Shown here: piece after piece, positions 48,437 through 57,618 of the stretch
How positions within the stretch are numbered: position 1 is the stretch's first letter
How the letters are laid out: each line of letters begins with the position of its first letter
NCBI RefSeq assembly: GCF_028885415.1
Contig: NZ_CP118527.1
Span: forward strand, 4,278,001-4,342,000
DNA from: Streptomyces coeruleorubidus
GTDB lineage: Bacteria > Actinomycetota > Actinomycetes > Streptomycetales > Streptomycetaceae
Direction of reading: 5' to 3'
DNA: 64,000 bases
Position numbers and translations under genes: made by a program
The notes under the pieces: model-generated
Told to the model about the DNA's origin: nothing
Database searches by the model: none
What the model saw: the letters and a program-made list of their open reading frames with translations, nothing else

Positions 48437-48817
48437 TCACGCGGACAGGGGTTCGCCCTCGTCACCCAGGGCCGCGTCCACGTCGCCGTACACGTCGAAC
48501 AGCCTGCGTACGCCCAGCGCACCGAGGACCCGGTTGACGTGGGATCCGTCGGCCGCGCCCCGGGCGGGCAGCACGAGCCGCAGCCGGCCCTGGCAGGAGC
48601 GGATCAGACGGCGGGCGGCGATGAGTACGCCGACGCCGCTGGAATCGCAGAAGAACACCTCGGACAGGTCGAGGACGAGACAGTGGTGCCCCTCGGCCAC
48701 CGCGTCGTGCACACGCTGCCGCAGCACCGGCGACGTCACCAGATCCAGCTCGCCCGACACCTGGAGCACGGCCCATACGCCCTGCTCGCCGCCGGTCACT
48801 TTGAAGGTCACCACCAC
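48437..48817 (-). CDS. anti-sigma factor antagonist (STAS domain)
   Basis: The 126-residue STAS protein reads VWAVLQVSGELDLVTSPVLRQRVHDAV and HHCLVLDLSEVFFCDSSGVGVLIAARR, in which D-S-S is the phosphorylation site for an RsbW-type kinase. Unphosphorylated STAS antagonists sequester an anti-sigma kinase and free its sigma factor. The nearest HATPase_c_2 protein is at 41995. The GTG at 48817 has GAAGGGC just upstream. No sigma gene is in its operon, although the ECF gene at 49179 lies 361 bp away, divergently. Confidence 0.9.
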   Translation of the reverse strand: MVVTFKVTGGEQGVWAVLQVSGELDLVTSPVLRQRVHDAVAEGHHCLVLDLSEVFFCDSSGVGVLIAARRLIRSCQGRLRLVLPARGAADGSHVNRVLGALGVRRLFDVYGDVDAALGDEGEPLSA

Positions 48818-49178
48818 GCCCTTCGATCGCCAAAACGGAAGCAGTCCCTACGCTTCCTTGCAGCGCGGCTGCCCAGCGGCCGTTCCCTGAAACACAACCC
48901 GAAAAACGGATCCCCGGCAGAAGAGGCTTGTTTTAGTCGACTTCGATCCTGTTCGATCCTCTTCAGTCAGGTCTGATCAGAGGACGGATGGGTAGGCGCG
49001 GCATGACGGCACCCGGCACGAGCGCCGGTGGTCCCCTACCACCTGCGGCCGGTCAGGGGGCGCACATTGCCACAAAGGGGCGTGCGCTACCGGACGTGCC
49101 TACTACATTCGGGGAGACGTCGGACACAGGCTGGACAGGGCGCGGGCGCGGCACATGAGCAGAGGGTGAGGGGGCCGC
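48818..49178. other. 361-bp divergent intergenic region
   Basis: This stretch should contain the promoters of the STAS gene and the sigma/anti-sigma operon. A direct repeat TTCGATCCTG/TTCGATCCTC lies at 48942-48961, beside a T-rich patch (TTGTTTTAGTCG). No structured RNA or gene is apparent. Confidence 0.4.
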
Positions 49179-49760
49179 ATGGCGAAAAGGGACGTATCGC
49201 CTCGCTGGGACCACAAGATGCAGCAGCGGCTCGCCCGCGGGGAGGCCGCCGCCCTCGGTGAGCTCTACGACCGGTTCGCCTCCCTCGTGCACGGCCTCGC
49301 CCACCGCGTCCTCGGCGACGAGCGCGCCGCCGACGGCATCACACGCGAGGTCTTCATCCACGTCTGGGAGCATCCGGACACCTACGACCCGAAACAGGGC
49401 CCTCTGCGCACCTGGGTCGCCGCGCTGACGCGCCGCCTGGCCGTCCAGCGCCTGCGCGCCACCGAGACCGCCGCCCTCGCCCGCGAGGGCTCCGGCACCA
49501 CGGAGGAACTGGAGCACAAGGTGCGCCGGGCCTCGGTCGCCGCCCGCGCCGACTACATCGTCCAGTCCATGCCGGTCCCGCTGCGCTCGGCCCTGGAGCG
49601 GGCCTACTTCCAGCGCCGCGACTACCGCCAGACCGCCACCGACCTCGGCATCACCGAGGACGAGGCCCGCCGCCGCCTCCGCCTGGGCCTGCAACTCCTG
49701 TCCACCGCCCACGACTGCGAGGCCCCCGGCGCACCACCCGGATACGGGGGTGCGGTGTGA
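49179..49760 (+). CDS. ECF-type RNA polymerase sigma factor (SigK-like)
   Basis: The 193-residue sigma factor has region 2 (AALGELYDRFASLVHGLAHRVLGDERAADGITREVFIHVWEHPDTYDPKQGPLRTWVAALTRRLAVQRLR) and region 4 (PVPLRSALERAYFQRRDYRQTATDLGITEDEARRRLRLGLQLL). A predicted change from the usual QD-V-T pattern of region 2.2 is seen (ADGITREVFI). GAGGGTGAGGGGG precedes the ATG. It overlaps the anti-sigma gene by 4 bp (GTGA), a typical sigma/anti-sigma pair. Confidence 0.92.
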   Translation: MAKRDVSPRWDHKMQQRLARGEAAALGELYDRFASLVHGLAHRVLGDERAADGITREVFIHVWEHPDTYDPKQGPLRTWVAALTRRLAVQRLRATETAALAREGSGTTEELEHKVRRASVAARADYIVQSMPVPLRSALERAYFQRRDYRQTATDLGITEDEARRRLRLGLQLLSTAHDCEAPGAPPGYGGAV

Positions 49761-51187
49761 ACGGGCCGGACCGGTTCGAGGCGTACGACGGCGCGGGCGA
49801 TGACGGACACGAGGAGAAGGACAACACCCAGAGCGAAAGCGGCATTCAAGATGAAAGGGGCGAAAGCGCTCACAACGCGGTTGCCCCTGGCTCCCCTTCG
49901 GGACCGGACGGAACGAGCCGACCGGACGGGCCCGGCGGGTTCGAGCGCGGCGACGGGCAGGGGCCCGGGCGCCCGCCGCGGATCCCCATGCCCCGGGCCT
50001 CCGTCGAGGACAGCGGGCTGCCGTTGCCCGCGCTGGAGGAACCGGGTGACGCGGCACCGCCCCCGCCCGTACGGCCCGTGTTCGAGCACCCCGTGCTGAA
50101 GGCCCTGCTCGGCGCCTGGGCGCTGGCCGCGTGCTCGGCGGAGGAGGCCACGGCCGTCGAGGAGCACCTCGGCGAGTGCGGCGCGTGTGCCGACGAGGCG
50201 CGGCGGCTGCGCGAGGCGGTCGGGCTGCTGCAACGCCCCGACAGCCTCGACCTGGACCCGGGCCTGCGCACGCGGGTCCTGGAGTCCTGCCTGGAGCGCC
50301 GCCCGCCGCGCATCCCGGTGCCGGACTGGGCCGCCGCGTACGACGCCGAGACCGCGCGCCTGGACGCCCTGCTCCAGGACTTCGGCGACGCCGAGTGGCA
50401 CGCGCCGGTACGGCTGCGCTGGTTCCGGGCCGACGAGGCCACGAGCCGCCGTACCACCGTGGCCGGCGTCATCGCGCATCTGCTCAGCGTGGACGGGCTG
50501 GTGGCGGTCACGCTCGGCCTCGACGACCCGCTGGGCGACGTCACGTCCCGGCACCCGACCCCGGCGGCCCGCACCGAGGCCTACTGGAGTGCCTCCCACT
50601 TCCCGCCCACCCGTGCCGTGCGGGCGCCCTGGCGGGAGCAGAGCCACAGCCTCGTCCGGACCGTGTCCTTCACGGGCAGCGGCGTCGGCGGGATGCCGGT
50701 GTCGTACGGCGACTTCGAGCTGCCCCTGCACGACGCGATGCTCGACCGGGCCTTCGAGTGCTGGGTGCACGCGGAGGACATCGCGGACGCGGTCGACTAC
50801 CCGTACGACCCGCCCTCGCCGCGCCATCTGCACCGCATGATCGACCTGGCCGCCCGCATGCTGCCGAACGCCCTGGCCGAACGCCGCCGAGGCGGCCAGG
50901 CCGCACCCGCCCACCACCGTCACCTCGTGACAGCGGGCGAACCGGGCCGCAGCCTCCGCCTGGAGATCGAGGGCTCGGGCGGCGGCGAGTGGCTGATCCC
51001 CCTCGACTCCCCGGCCGCGAAGGGCTCCGCCGAACACGAGGTGGCCCACGTGGCCCTGGACGGCGTCGAGTTCTGCCGCCTGGCGGCGGGCCACGTGCCC
51101 CCGCAGGAGGCGGCAGCGGGCCAGGTGGGAGACAGAGAGGCGATCAGGGATGTCCTGTTCGCGGCCGCATCGCTGAGCAGGATGTAG
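49757..51187 (+). CDS. zinc-binding anti-sigma factor fused to an MDMPI-like domain
   Basis: The 476-residue protein has a disordered N-terminal 110 residues, then an anti-sigma domain with the zinc motif EEHLGECGACADEARRLREAVGLL (H-x3-C-x2-C). A mycothiol maleylpyruvate isomerase-like domain follows (RLDALLQDFGDAEWHAPVRLRWFR, TVAGVIAHLLSVDGLVAVTLGL, CWVHAEDIADAVDYPY). The anti-sigma part should hold the sigma factor encoded just upstream. The MDMPI domain, which in its family binds mycothiol and a metal, could make release depend on thiol redox state or a small ligand; that is inference. No transmembrane helix is seen. Confidence 0.88.
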   Translation: MNGPDRFEAYDGAGDDGHEEKDNTQSESGIQDERGESAHNAVAPGSPSGPDGTSRPDGPGGFERGDGQGPGRPPRIPMPRASVEDSGLPLPALEEPGDAAPPPPVRPVFEHPVLKALLGAWALAACSAEEATAVEEHLGECGACADEARRLREAVGLLQRPDSLDLDPGLRTRVLESCLERRPPRIPVPDWAAAYDAETARLDALLQDFGDAEWHAPVRLRWFRADEATSRRTTVAGVIAHLLSVDGLVAVTLGLDDPLGDVTSRHPTPAARTEAYWSASHFPPTRAVRAPWREQSHSLVRTVSFTGSGVGGMPVSYGDFELPLHDAMLDRAFECWVHAEDIADAVDYPYDPPSPRHLHRMIDLAARMLPNALAERRRGGQAAPAHHRHLVTAGEPGRSLRLEIEGSGGGEWLIPLDSPAAKGSAEHEVAHVALDGVEFCRLAAGHVPPQEAAAGQVGDREAIRDVLFAAASLSRM

Positions 51188-51200
51188 GAACCGAGCTTTC

Positions 51201-52082
51201 CTAGGCGAAAATCACAGTCCGCCGCCCGTTGAGCAGGATTCTCCGCTCGGCATGCCACTTCACAGCCCGGGCCAACGCCTGACACTCCACGTCACGCCCG
51301 ATCGCGACCAGCCCCTCCGGCGTCACGTCGTGCCCGACCCGCTCGACCTCCTGCTCGATGATCGGCCCCTCGTCAAGATCGGCCGTCACATAGTGAGCAG
51401 TCGCCCCGATCAGCTTCACACCCCGGGCGTGAGCCTGGTGATACGGCTTCGCCCCCTTGAAGCTCGGCAGGAACGAGTGGTGGATATTGATGATCCGCCC
51501 GGAAAGCGCCTTGCACAGGTCGTCCGAGAGCACCTGCATGTACCGCGCCAGAACGACCAGCTCGACACCCTCCTCACGCACGATGTCGAGCAGCCGGGCC
51601 TCCGCCTGTGGCTTCGTGTCCTTCGTCACCGGAATGTGGTGGAAGGGGATGTTGTACGAGCCCACCAGCTCCGCAAAGTCTGTGTGGTTGGACACCACGC
51701 CCGCGATCTCCACCGGCAGCGCCCCGGTCCGCGCCCGGAACAGCAGGTCGTTCAGGCAGTGCCCGAACTTGCTGACCATCAGCAGGATGCGCATCTTCTC
51801 GTCGGCCCGGTTGATCTGCCAGTCCATCTGGAAGGAGTCACCGATCGCCGCGAAGCTGGCCCGCAGCTTGTCCAGGGTCACCGGCGCGTCCGCCGAGAAG
51901 TGGACGCGCATGAAGAACAGTCCGGTGTCGTGGTCGCCGAACTGCTGGCTGTCCTCGATGTTGCAGCCGGTCATGAACAGATAGCTCGACACGGCGTGCA
52001 CGATGCCCTTCCTGTCCGGGCAGGAGAGGGTGAGGACGTACTGGTCGGCCGGGACCTCGGCGCGGGTGGACTGCTCGTTCAT
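51201..52082 (-). CDS. purU: formyltetrahydrofolate deformylase
   Basis: The 293-residue protein has an N-terminal ACT domain (YVLTLSCPDRKGIVHAVSSYLFMTGCNIEDSQQF) and a formyltransferase-like hydrolase domain. The catalytic residues are in RIINIHHSFLPSFKGAKPYHQAHARGVKLIGATAHYVTADLDEGPII (N-x-H, and the Asp of T-A-D-L-D-E-G). It hydrolyses 10-formyl-tetrahydrofolate to formate and THF, supplying formate and balancing one-carbon pools. The length matches PurU, and the ATG at 52082 fits the family start. It is monocistronic, convergent with the anti-sigma gene across 13 bp. Confidence 0.95.
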   Translation of the reverse strand: MNEQSTRAEVPADQYVLTLSCPDRKGIVHAVSSYLFMTGCNIEDSQQFGDHDTGLFFMRVHFSADAPVTLDKLRASFAAIGDSFQMDWQINRADEKMRILLMVSKFGHCLNDLLFRARTGALPVEIAGVVSNHTDFAELVGSYNIPFHHIPVTKDTKPQAEARLLDIVREEGVELVVLARYMQVLSDDLCKALSGRIINIHHSFLPSFKGAKPYHQAHARGVKLIGATAHYVTADLDEGPIIEQEVERVGHDVTPEGLVAIGRDVECQALARAVKWHAERRILLNGRRTVIFA

Positions 52083-52129
52083 GCAGGACAGGTTCCCACA
52101 AGGACCGACACGACCGGCAATCGTCCCGC

Positions 52130-52630
52130 TTACGCGGACCTGGTCATGATCCGCAGCACGTCCAGGCTGCGCGGCGGCGTGTCCGGCTCCTCGCCGTCGC
52201 TCGTGGCGAGCCGCACATGCGCGTCCCGGGCCGCCCGCACCGCCTCGGGCCAGGCCTGGTGTTCGAGGTACGTCGCGACCGGAGCGTCCGGCCCGACCTG
52301 GTGCATGATCCGCAGCACCCGCAGCACGGCGGTGTCGACGAGGGCCGCCTCCTGCGAGTCGCGGAAGATCGTGCCGACGTACTTCTCGGCGGACCAGTGG
52401 TCCAGCCAGGTGTCCTCGACCAGCCGGTACACCGCGTCGGTCACGTCGCCGTAGCCGTCCACGCCGGCCAGCCAGACGTCCCGCTGGAACACGGGATCGG
52501 AGAGCATGTGCAGCGCCGAGCGCACGTTGCTGCGCCAGCGCCACCACGGCATGTCATTGACAGGCATGCCGCCCATGGTGGATGAGCGACGGCCACGACG
52601 GGAAGAGTTCTCCGAAGCTTGCACGGTCAT
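52130..52630 (-). CDS. conserved hypothetical protein of Streptomyces
   Basis: The 166-residue soluble protein has a conserved helical core: MPWWRWRSNVRSALHMLSDPVFQRDVWLAGVDGYGDVTDAVYRLVEDTWLDHWSAEKYVGTIFRD and VDTAVLRVLRIMHQVGPDAPVATYLEHQAWPEAVRAARDAHVRLA. The SCO4402-like family has, to my knowledge, no assigned function. The start is not settled: ATG 52630 (GGAGG 15 nt upstream) or ATG 52567, where the conserved part begins. It lies 47 bp upstream of purU on the same strand. Confidence 0.75.
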   Translation of the reverse strand: MTVQASENSSRRGRRSSTMGGMPVNDMPWWRWRSNVRSALHMLSDPVFQRDVWLAGVDGYGDVTDAVYRLVEDTWLDHWSAEKYVGTIFRDSQEAALVDTAVLRVLRIMHQVGPDAPVATYLEHQAWPEAVRAARDAHVRLATSDGEEPDTPPRSLDVLRIMTRSA

Positions 52631-52747
52631 CGATCGTACGTTCCCCTCCACATCGGTCACACCGACCCCTGCAATTCACCTGCGCGTCACCAATTGTTGA
52701 CTCAAGATCGCTCCCGGGTTAGCCATGTGGCGGAATCGTGCGGAACC

Positions 52748-54061
52748 ATGACCGGCAGGCGACGCAAGCGCAGCACATTCCTCCCCGGCCTCCTCACCCG
52801 TCACGCCAGAAACGGCGTCCTCTCCGCGGGCACGGCGGTCGCGTGCGCGGCTCTCCTCGCCGGCTGCGGGGTCGTCCCCGGCACCACGGGGGATGCCGGG
52901 GGCGACCCGATCACCGTCATGACCTGGGCGCCGCAGGACACCAAGGCCACCAACAAGCCCGGCATGCCCGCCTTCGCCCGCGCCTACGCCCGGTGGGTCA
53001 ACTCCCACGGCGGGATCAACGGCCGCAAGCTCAACGTGCTGACCTGCAACGACCACAACGACAGTGTGGCCGCCGCCAAGTGCGCCCGGCGGGCCGCCAA
53101 GGAGAACGTCGTCGCGGTCGTAGGATCCTACAGCCAGTACGCCGACTCCTTCTTCCCCTCCCTGGAGGGCGCGGGCATCCCGTACATAGGCGGCTACGGC
53201 ATCACCAACGCCGAGTTCACCAGTCCCCTGTCCTACCCCGTCAACGGCGGCCAGCCCGCGCTGCTCGCCGGTCTCGGCAGCGCGCTCGCCGACGCCTGCG
53301 GGCCGGTCGCGCTGATCCGGCCCGACACCATCGCGGGCGACCAGCTGCCCCCGCTGCTCGACTCCGGCCTGAAGGCGGGCGGGCACAGGCCCGCGAGGGA
53401 CCAGCGGGCGGCGGAGGACGCCACCGAGTACGACGGCCACGCCGATCTGGCGCTGCGGACGACGACCACGGACCCGGGGAACGAGGGCTGTGTGGTGCCC
53501 GCGCTCGGGGACCGCAACGGCACCTTCATGGACTCCTTCCGGCGGGCCCGCGAGGACTACCCCGACGTACGGACGGCCACCGTGCTCGGCAGCGTCGACC
53601 AGACGGTGATCGACGCGACCGGCGGGGCGTCCGGGCCGTACGAGGGCTCGTACATCACCGGCTGGTACCCGGTGGCGAGCGATCCCCGCTGGGACGCGAT
53701 GAAGCGGGTGATCAAGGAGGAGGCCTTCGACGACAACCGCATCGACCCCGCGGACGCCGGAGTGCAGACCACGTGGATCGCCTACACCGTGTTCCGCGAG
53801 GTCGTCGAGTCGCTCGGCAACGGGGAGGTGACCGCCGACACGGTCACGGAGGCCCTCGACGACGGCCTCAGGCTCAGCACGGGCGGGCTCACGCCGACGC
53901 TTCACTGGCAGTTCCAGGACAAGCTCGCCTCCGTCGGCTTCCCCCGCCTGGTCAACGCGAACGTGACCCTTCAGGTGGTGCGGGAGGGACGGCTGGTGTC
54001 GGCGCGGAAGGGCTTCGTCGACACGACGAAGACGCTGGAGAACGCCGACGTGAACTACTGA
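52748..54061 (+). CDS. solute-binding lipoprotein (branched-chain amino acid-type periplasmic-binding fold)
   Basis: The 437-residue protein begins with a signal peptide (RRRKRSTF... AGTAVACAALLAGCG) and a lipobox LAGC near residue 40, so it should be a lipoprotein on the outer face of the membrane. The mature part is a type I periplasmic-binding fold: GGINGRKLNVLTCNDHNDSVAAAKCARRAAKENVVAVVGSYSQYADSFFPSLEGAGIPYIGGYGITN, then GSYITGWYPVASDP. No permease or ATPase gene is adjacent, so it may serve a remote transporter or act as a receptor. Confidence 0.87.
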   Translation: MTGRRRKRSTFLPGLLTRHARNGVLSAGTAVACAALLAGCGVVPGTTGDAGGDPITVMTWAPQDTKATNKPGMPAFARAYARWVNSHGGINGRKLNVLTCNDHNDSVAAAKCARRAAKENVVAVVGSYSQYADSFFPSLEGAGIPYIGGYGITNAEFTSPLSYPVNGGQPALLAGLGSALADACGPVALIRPDTIAGDQLPPLLDSGLKAGGHRPARDQRAAEDATEYDGHADLALRTTTTDPGNEGCVVPALGDRNGTFMDSFRRAREDYPDVRTATVLGSVDQTVIDATGGASGPYEGSYITGWYPVASDPRWDAMKRVIKEEAFDDNRIDPADAGVQTTWIAYTVFREVVESLGNGEVTADTVTEALDDGLRLSTGGLTPTLHWQFQDKLASVGFPRLVNANVTLQVVREGRLVSARKGFVDTTKTLENADVNY

Positions 54062-54099
54062 GCCCCGGCTCGGCAGTCCACGCCCGGATCGGGATCACG

Positions 54100-56031
54100 T
54101 CACAGCTGCGTCGGCTGCCGCTCGGTCAGGCCGTACGTCTTCGCGATGCCGTTCCACAGCTTGGCCGCCTTGGCCTTCTCGGCGCTCGCGACACCGCTGG
54201 CCCGGTTGCCGGCCTGCGTCTGGCCGGTGACGCGGGCCTGGCCCTTCTTGCAGCCCTTCTTGCCGGCGGTCTGGTCGGCCCAGGCCGCGTAGTGGTTGTC
54301 GGCCGAGGCCGAGGCCTGCCACGCCTTGGTGAGGGCGGTGGTCAGCGCGGCGTGGTCGGGCAGCTTGTCGACCGTGATGCCGGAGAGCCGGGTGACCAGC
54401 TGGGTGCGCTGCCTCGCCGCGTCGCGCAGGTCCTTGGCGGCCTGGGCTAGGTTGTCGCAGCCCTTGACGTCGGCCACCGCGTTGATCACGGTGCTGCGGC
54501 TGTCGCCGCTGTCGGCGAGCAGCTTGTCCAGCTCGACCGCCTGCGCGCGGGCCGGGTCGGCGGACGGCGAGGCGGAACCGTCCGACGCGGGCGCCGAGGC
54601 GGCCACGGTCTTGTTGTCGCCGCCGCCGTCGTCACCGCCTCCGCCGCCGGCGAGCAGCGCACCGGCGCCGACACCGAGGACGGCGATGCCGATGCCGACG
54701 GCCGCGATGACCGGCACGCGCGAGCCACGGCCACCGCGACCGGACCGGCCGCCGCCGGAGTGGCCGCCGCCGGGCGGCGCGTAGGAGGGCTGGGGGTGGG
54801 ACTGCGGGTGGGGCGGCGGCTGCTGCTGCTGCTCGAAGCGGGGCAGCTGCTGGGTGGCCGCGGCGGGGCTCTCGGCGCCGGGCTCGCTGCGGAAGAGGTT
54901 CTCGAAGCCGGCGGGCGGCTGCTGGTCCCCGCCGGGCACCGGCGCGATGTACTGCGTCGCCTCGGAGTCCGGGTGCGAGGCGGGCGGCAGCGGCCCGGTG
55001 CCCAGGAACCGCGTCGCCTCGGAGTCCTGCTCGGCGGGCATCTCGGGCGGCAGCGCACCCGGGCCCACCGGGGGTATGTACTGCGTCGCCCCCTCGTCGG
55101 CAGGGGTGGCGGCGACGGGCGGCAGATACTGCGTGGCCGCCGCGGCCCCGCCCCCCGCGACGGGCGGCAGATACTGGGTCGCCCCGTCATCGGCGGCCGG
55201 GGGCAGGGGGGCACGTCCGGCAGCGGCCCCGTGTCCCTGGGAACCCGGCAGCTGCGGCCCATCCGCGGCAGCGGACCCGTACGCACCGGAGGCCGGAGGC
55301 AGGCTGCCCCCGGCGTGAGATCCGAACGCGTCGGATTGCTGCGGCGACTGCCCGCCCGTGGGGCCGGTCCCGTACGCGTGGGGCCCCTGCGGCGACTGCC
55401 CGCCGGCAGGTCCGGTCCCGTACCCGCCGCTCCCCTGAGGGCCCGACGCCCCGGCAGGGGAGTTGTACGCGTCAGCGGCCTGCGGCTGCGGACCACCCGC
55501 GCCGGCGGGCCCGTACGCACCGGAGGCCGGAGGCAGGGCGCCCCCAGCGGGATGCCCGTACGCGTCGGCCTGCTGAGGCGGCTGCCCGCCCGCGCCCTCC
55601 GGAGGCAGCGGCGCTCCGCCCGCAGGAGGGCCGTACCGAGGGTCGCCCGCGGGTGCGCCGTACGGGTCGGCGTACGGGTTCGGGGGTTGGGTGCCCTCCG
55701 GGGGCAGCGCGCCCGGGCCCGGTGTGCCGGGGGCGGGGTGCTGGGCGTCCCATGCCGGTGGCTGGGGCGGCGGGGACTGCCAGCTCTGGCCCGGCTGCGC
55801 GGGCGGGGTCTGCTGGTCGGGGCCCCACGGCTGGCCCCAGGTCTGCCCCTCGGCGGGTGCGGAGGCCGGGGCCTGGCCGGTCGGGGGCGGGCCGGACCGG
55901 CGGCCGGAGGGCGCGTCACCGGTTCCGCCCGTCATGCCCGGCAGCAGGGGCTCACCACCGTCGGAGGGCAGCACGATGCCTTCGCGCGCGGGGCGCGCCG
56001 AGGGCTCCTCGCCCTGTCCACTCTGCGTCAC
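54100..56031 (-). CDS. large disordered membrane protein with TQY(L/I)PPV repeats
   Basis: The 643-residue protein has about 420 disordered residues rich in Pro, Gly, Gln and Ala. One transmembrane helix follows (about 440-465: VPVIAAVGIGIAVLGVGAGALLAGG), then an extracellular helical domain of about 150 residues (AQAVELDKLLADSGDSRSTVINAVADVKGC...) with two or more Cys. The cytoplasmic part carries motifs ATQYLPPV twice, ATQYIPPV, ATRFLGTG and ATQYIAPV, preceded by acidic residues. These fit the actinobacterial Ser/Thr-kinase phosphoacceptor pattern (T-Q-x-hydrophobic-x-P). It could be a kinase substrate or FHA ligand in the cell envelope; the family has no firm function. Confidence 0.85.
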   Translation of the reverse strand: MTQSGQGEEPSARPAREGIVLPSDGGEPLLPGMTGGTGDAPSGRRSGPPPTGQAPASAPAEGQTWGQPWGPDQQTPPAQPGQSWQSPPPQPPAWDAQHPAPGTPGPGALPPEGTQPPNPYADPYGAPAGDPRYGPPAGGAPLPPEGAGGQPPQQADAYGHPAGGALPPASGAYGPAGAGGPQPQAADAYNSPAGASGPQGSGGYGTGPAGGQSPQGPHAYGTGPTGGQSPQQSDAFGSHAGGSLPPASGAYGSAAADGPQLPGSQGHGAAAGRAPLPPAADDGATQYLPPVAGGGAAAATQYLPPVAATPADEGATQYIPPVGPGALPPEMPAEQDSEATRFLGTGPLPPASHPDSEATQYIAPVPGGDQQPPAGFENLFRSEPGAESPAAATQQLPRFEQQQQPPPHPQSHPQPSYAPPGGGHSGGGRSGRGGRGSRVPVIAAVGIGIAVLGVGAGALLAGGGGGDDGGGDNKTVAASAPASDGSASPSADPARAQAVELDKLLADSGDSRSTVINAVADVKGCDNLAQAAKDLRDAARQRTQLVTRLSGITVDKLPDHAALTTALTKAWQASASADNHYAAWADQTAGKKGCKKGQARVTGQTQAGNRASGVASAEKAKAAKLWNGIAKTYGLTERQPTQL

Positions 56032-56232
56032 CGGGACTCCTACTAATGGGGGACCTTGTGAATCGTCGGGTCACGCTACCGGGTCCCCGGAGCCCGGTGC
56101 CACGCAGCACAGGACGTGACCTCCTGCCCTGTGATCGCGGTAACAAAACCGGGTCACGGCACGCCGCTCATGTCACCTCCCGCGCGTCAAGCGGCCGTTT
56201 CCCGCACGTTCACGCATCCGCGGACGCTGTGT

Positions 56233-57618
56233 TCACGCCGCCGCCTGAAGGTCCAGCCGCGCCCCGAACTCCCTGACCACCGACTCGTCCCGGTACGGCT
56301 CCAGCCGCTGCTGGAAGTCCTCCAGGTACTCGGCGCCCCGGTTGGAGCGCAGCCCCTCCAGCAGTTCGACGGCCTTCATGCCCGTGCTGCACGCCTCTTC
56401 GATCTCGCGCTGCTGCACCTGCGCCGTGGCCAACAGCACATAACCGATGGCCCGGCGGCGCGCCCGCGTCTCGGGGTGCCCGGCCAGCGACTCCTGCGCA
56501 CACCGGGCCGCCGCCTCGGCCTGCCCCAGATCCCGGTGGCAGTGCGCCAACTCGTCCGCGAGATAGGCCTCGTCGAAGTGCGCGATCCACGCCGGGTCGT
56601 CCCCCGCGGCCGGATCGGCCGCCTCCAGGGCGCTCACCGCGCGCCCGGCGGCGGTCTGTGCGGCGCGCGCGTCGCCCATCAGGGCGTGCCCGCGCGCCTC
56701 CGCCGCGTGGAACATGGACTCCGCACGCGGTGTCACGCGCCCCCGCGCCCCCTCCTGCGCCGCCCGCGCCAACTGCGCGATCTCCCGCGGATTCCCGAGC
56801 TGCGCAGCGAGATGGCTCATGGAGGCGGCGAGCACGTACCCGCCGTAGCCCCGGTCCCCGGCCGCCTGGGCGAGCCGCAGCGCCTGGATGTAGTAGCGCT
56901 GGGCCAGACCGGGTTGCCCGGTGTCCACGGCCATGTACCCGGCGAGTTCCGTCAGCCGGGCCACCGCGGCGAACAGGTCCCGCCCGACCGCCTCCCGGTA
57001 CGACCCCGCCAGCAGCCCGGAGACGACGCTGTTGAGGTAGTGCACGACGACCGGCCGCACATGCCCGCTGCCGTACTGGTGGTCGAGATCCACCAGCGCC
57101 TGCGTCATGGCCCGCACCGCCTGTACGTCGGACTGCCCGACCCGCGGCCCCGCCGAGCGCGACACCTGGCTGTCGGGTGCCGAGATCAGCCAGTCACGGC
57201 TGGGCTCGACCAGCGCGGAGGCGGCGACGGAGGAGCCGGACAGGAAGTCCCGCCGCCCCACGTCACTGCGCCACAGCTCGCAGACCTGCTCGATGGCCCC
57301 CAGTACCGTCGGCGAGAACTGGAGACCCACGCCCGAGGCGAGGTTCTTGCCGTTGGCCATGCCGATCTCGTCGATCGTGACCGTACGGCCGAGCTTGCGG
57401 CCGAGCGCCTCGGCGATGATCGCCGGGGCCCGTCCCCGCGGCTGCTGCCCGCGCAGCCAGCGCGCCACCGACGTCTTGTCGTAGCGCAGGTCGAGGCCGT
57501 GCTCGGCACCGCACATGTTGACCCGGCGGGCGAGGCCGGCGTTGGAGCATCCGGCTTCCTGGATGAGCGCCTGGAGCCGTTCGTTCGGCTGCCGGGCGAC
57601 GAGCGGCCTTGCGGCCAT
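56233..57618 (-). CDS. XRE-type regulator with C-terminal TPR-like repeats
   Basis: The 461-residue protein starts with a helix-turn-helix region (NERLQALIQEAGCSNAGLARRVNM, DKTSVARWLRGQQPRG, IAEALGRKLGRTVTIDEIGM). Helical TPR-like repeats follow (LFAAVARLTELAGYMAVDTGQPGLAQRYYIQALRLAQAAGDRGYGGYVLAAS, FDEAYLADELAHCHRDLGQAEAAARCAQESL). Proteins of this layout are numerous in Streptomyces and some (the NsdA-like group) restrain development and antibiotic production. The ATG at 57618 has AGGGGG 7 nt upstream. It is monocistronic. Confidence 0.85.
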   Translation of the reverse strand: MAARPLVARQPNERLQALIQEAGCSNAGLARRVNMCGAEHGLDLRYDKTSVARWLRGQQPRGRAPAIIAEALGRKLGRTVTIDEIGMANGKNLASGVGLQFSPTVLGAIEQVCELWRSDVGRRDFLSGSSVAASALVEPSRDWLISAPDSQVSRSAGPRVGQSDVQAVRAMTQALVDLDHQYGSGHVRPVVVHYLNSVVSGLLAGSYREAVGRDLFAAVARLTELAGYMAVDTGQPGLAQRYYIQALRLAQAAGDRGYGGYVLAASMSHLAAQLGNPREIAQLARAAQEGARGRVTPRAESMFHAAEARGHALMGDARAAQTAAGRAVSALEAADPAAGDDPAWIAHFDEAYLADELAHCHRDLGQAEAAARCAQESLAGHPETRARRRAIGYVLLATAQVQQREIEEACSTGMKAVELLEGLRSNRGAEYLEDFQQRLEPYRDESVVREFGARLDLQAAA

